A stretch of 7,728 nt of DNA from an uncultured Collinsella sp. GTDB lineage: Bacteria > Actinomycetota > Coriobacteriia > Coriobacteriales > Coriobacteriaceae. Below, piece after piece: positions 6,143 to 7,728 of the stretch; position 1 is the first letter of the stretch; every line of letters starts with the position of its first letter. The notes beneath the pieces were generated by a model. The model saw only the letters and a list, made by a program, of their open reading frames with translations, was not told where the DNA came from and searched no databases. A program made the translations under genes and the position numbers. The stretch is taken from positions 1 through 7,728 of the forward strand of contig USCS01000072.1 in NCBI GenBank assembly GCA_900552875.1, written 5' to 3'.

Positions 6143-6269
6143 GGGACCCGACGGGTTTCCCTCTGAATGCATTCCGCAGCACGAAGCCCCCTTATCCGCA
6201 GCTCCGAAGGAGCAGGATAAGGGGGCTTCAAGTGCGAGGACGCATTCAGAGGGAAACCCGTCGGGTCCC
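6143..6269. repeat. Nested palindromic element 2 (perfect 28-bp outer arms around an inner hairpin)
   Basis: Outer arms 6143-6170 and 6242-6269 are perfect 28-nt reverse complements, different in sequence from those of element 1. The internal loop is ATTCCGCA (6171-6178) opposite GAGGAC (6236-6241), identical to element 1. Then come GCAC/GTGC (6179-6182 / 6232-6235), a 2-nt bulge AA (6230-6231), a perfect 15-bp stem (6183-6197 / 6215-6229) and an apical GCTCC-GAA-GGAGC hairpin (6201-6213). There is no T run on either strand, so it is not a standard intrinsic terminator. It lies 23 nt beyond the ppc stop. Confidence 0.9.
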
Positions 6270-6292
6270 GGTGAGAGCCACAGGGCTATCGA

Positions 6293-7728
6293 TTACCCCG
6301 TGTTCTGCAATCCTGCCGAGACGCCGGTCACAGTCGAAAGAATCAGGCTCATGTACTCGGCCTTCTTCTCCTCGGCCATCTCGTCCTGGTTCATACGTAC
6401 CTCGCGAAGGGCGCGGACCTGAGCGATGGATAGAGCGTCGACGTAGGGGCTACGCACGCGAACGGCGCAGCCAAGCACGCGACGACGCTGCAGCGGCCAT
6501 TCATCACCGACGATAGCGAGGACCCACTTACGCGTGAGCTGCATCTCGGTAAAGACCTTCTCGGACAGATCCTGGCGATCGCCCAGGTGCAGATACATCT
6601 TGGCGATGCGCTGGTCGGTCTTGGCGATCGACATCTCGATGTTGTCGATAAAGGTGCGGAAGAACGGCCACTCCTGGTAGGCGGCCTTAAGCTGGTCCAG
6701 ATCGCCAAACTGCTCGCAGGCGGTACCCAGGCCGTACCAAGCGGCCAGGTTAATGCGCGCCTGGCTCCAGCTGAAGATCCACGGAATAGTACGCAGGTCG
6801 TCGAGCGACTTGGCGCCCAGGCCGCGCTTGGCGGGACGTGAGCCGATCGGCAGCAGACCGACCTCGGTCAGCGGCGTCACGGTCGAGAACCACGGTGTAA
6901 AGTCCTCGGTGTTCAGCAGGTCAAGATAGCGCTCGTGGCTTGCGGCGTTGAGCTTCTCGGCCATATCCCAGAACTTCTGCGTGGTCTCGGTGTTGGTCTT
7001 CTCGACACTCGGGGCCGACTGCAAAAGCGTTGCGGCGGCAACGGACTCAACATGACGCTGAGCCAGCGTGCGGTTACCGTAACGGGCAAAGATGACCTCG
7101 CCCTGCTCGGTGAGCTTAAAGAAGCAGTTGACCGAACCCTTGGGCTGCGCCAGCACGGCCTTGTTGGCCGGGCCGCCGCCACGGCCCACGGCACCGCCGC
7201 GACCGTGCATGAGCACCAGGTCGATATCGTTCTTCTCGGCCCACTTGGCAATGCGCTCCTGCGCGGAGTGCAGCGCGAGCATGGCCGTGGTAGGACCGGC
7301 GTCCTTGGAGGAGTCGGAATAGCCCAGCATGACCTCCATGCGGCGGTTGGTCTGGGCAAGGCGCTTTTGCACCACGGGCAGCGTAAGCATCTGGTCGAGC
7401 ACGTCGACGCAGCCCTCGAGGTCCTCGAGCTGCTCGAACAGCGGGATCACGTCAAGCTCGGGGACATCCTCCTCGTGTGCAAAGGACAGGTGGGCAAGCT
7501 CAAAGACGTCGGCCACATGCTGGGCGCTCTTGGTGAACGAGATGATGTAGCGGTGCGCCATCTTCTTGCCATAGCGCTTTTGGATGGAGCCGATAGCGCG
7601 GAAAGTATCGATGACCTCGCGCGTCATGGGCTGCAGGTCGCCATGGATACCGTTCTCGTGGATATCCTTGAGGGCGCGGGCGTGCACCACGGAGTGCTGA
7701 CGGAACTCCATCTCGACCATATGGAAGC
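6293..7728 (-). CDS. ppc: Phosphoenolpyruvate carboxylase, C-terminal half (5' end outside window)
   Basis: Cytosolic enzyme that carboxylates phosphoenolpyruvate to oxaloacetate, refilling the C4 acid pool. About 477 C-terminal codons are visible and the frame stays open to the window edge; the E. coli enzyme has 883. Conserved blocks in order: MEFRQHSVVHARAL (which carries the arginine equivalent to E. coli R396), VMLGYSDSSKDAG (K546 region), MHGRGGAVGRGGGPA (R581/R587 catalytic loop), PIGSRPAKR, TIPWIFSWSQARINLAAW, FRTFIDNIEMSIAKTD and the terminal QNTG, matching the invariant C-terminus (RNTG in E. coli). The reading frame is intact and the C-terminus complete. The methionine at 7720 is internal, since family sequence continues across it. 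Nested palindrome 2 lies just beyond the stop. Confidence 0.96.
   Translation of the reverse strand, partial: FHMVEMEFRQHSVVHARALKDIHENGIHGDLQPMTREVIDTFRAIGSIQKRYGKKMAHRYIISFTKSAQHVADVFELAHLSFAHEEDVPELDVIPLFEQLEDLEGCVDVLDQMLTLPVVQKRLAQTNRRMEVMLGYSDSSKDAGPTTAMLALHSAQERIAKWAEKNDIDLVLMHGRGGAVGRGGGPANKAVLAQPKGSVNCFFKLTEQGEVIFARYGNRTLAQRHVESVAAATLLQSAPSVEKTNTETTQKFWDMAEKLNAASHERYLDLLNTEDFTPWFSTVTPLTEVGLLPIGSRPAKRGLGAKSLDDLRTIPWIFSWSQARINLAAWYGLGTACEQFGDLDQLKAAYQEWPFFRTFIDNIEMSIAKTDQRIAKMYLHLGDRQDLSEKVFTEMQLTRKWVLAIVGDEWPLQRRRVLGCAVRVRSPYVDALSIAQVRALREVRMNQDEMAEEKKAEYMSLILSTVTGVSAGLQNTG

Noticed and set aside
5954..6166. 70-codon plus-strand frame
   Set aside because: Runs through the decayed element into the arm of element 2; no ribosome site.
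6143..6269. Integron attC site or CRISPR-like repeat
   Set aside because: No attC-type conserved end boxes, no cassette array and no regularly spaced repeats; only two intact copies about 3 kb apart.

Overview
The window looks like chromosomal DNA from a high-GC anaerobic actinobacterium. A Collinsella-like member of the Coriobacteriia is my best guess, from codon usage, the short SerB and the gene content; this is inferred from reading alone. It holds seven protein-coding genes. Five belong to, or sit inside, a lactate racemase (lar) locus.

Layout. (1) 78-713, plus strand: serB, a short phosphoserine phosphatase. (2) 714-827: a gap with a perfect 11-bp inverted repeat (750-760 / 773-783) and an extended -10 box (796-804), the likely control region of the next operon. 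(3) 828-3074, plus strand: larB, larC and a TetR-type regulator, closely spaced. LarB and LarC make the nickel-pincer nucleotide cofactor; LarC ends after its N-terminal (LarC1) part. (4) 3075-3353: convergent gap with nested palindrome 1. (5) 5412-3354, minus strand: larA (lactate racemase) followed by a GlpF-like channel in the larD position. (6) 5413-6292: an 880-bp stretch without a convincing gene. It holds the larA leader with a terminator-like hairpin, a low-GC block bounded by 25-bp imperfect inverted repeats, a decayed element copy and nested palindrome 2. (7) 6293-7728, minus strand: the C-terminal half of ppc, running off the window end.

How it fits together. LarB carboxylates the nicotinic acid nucleotide precursor. 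LarE, not in this window, would supply sulfur. LarC would insert nickel. LarA uses the cofactor to interconvert D- and L-lactate, and the channel would let lactic acid cross the membrane. The TetR protein is a candidate local regulator. LarE and the CTP-binding LarC2 domain must be encoded elsewhere if the pathway works.

The most unusual signal is a pair of nested palindromes, each about 125 bp, lying 21-23 nt downstream of the larD and ppc stop codons. Each has perfect 28-29 bp outer arms whose sequence differs between the two copies. Both share an identical asymmetric internal loop, a short covarying stem with a 2-nt bulge, an inner 14-15 bp stem and a GAA triloop. A third, degraded copy lies next to the second. 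I do not recognise the family.
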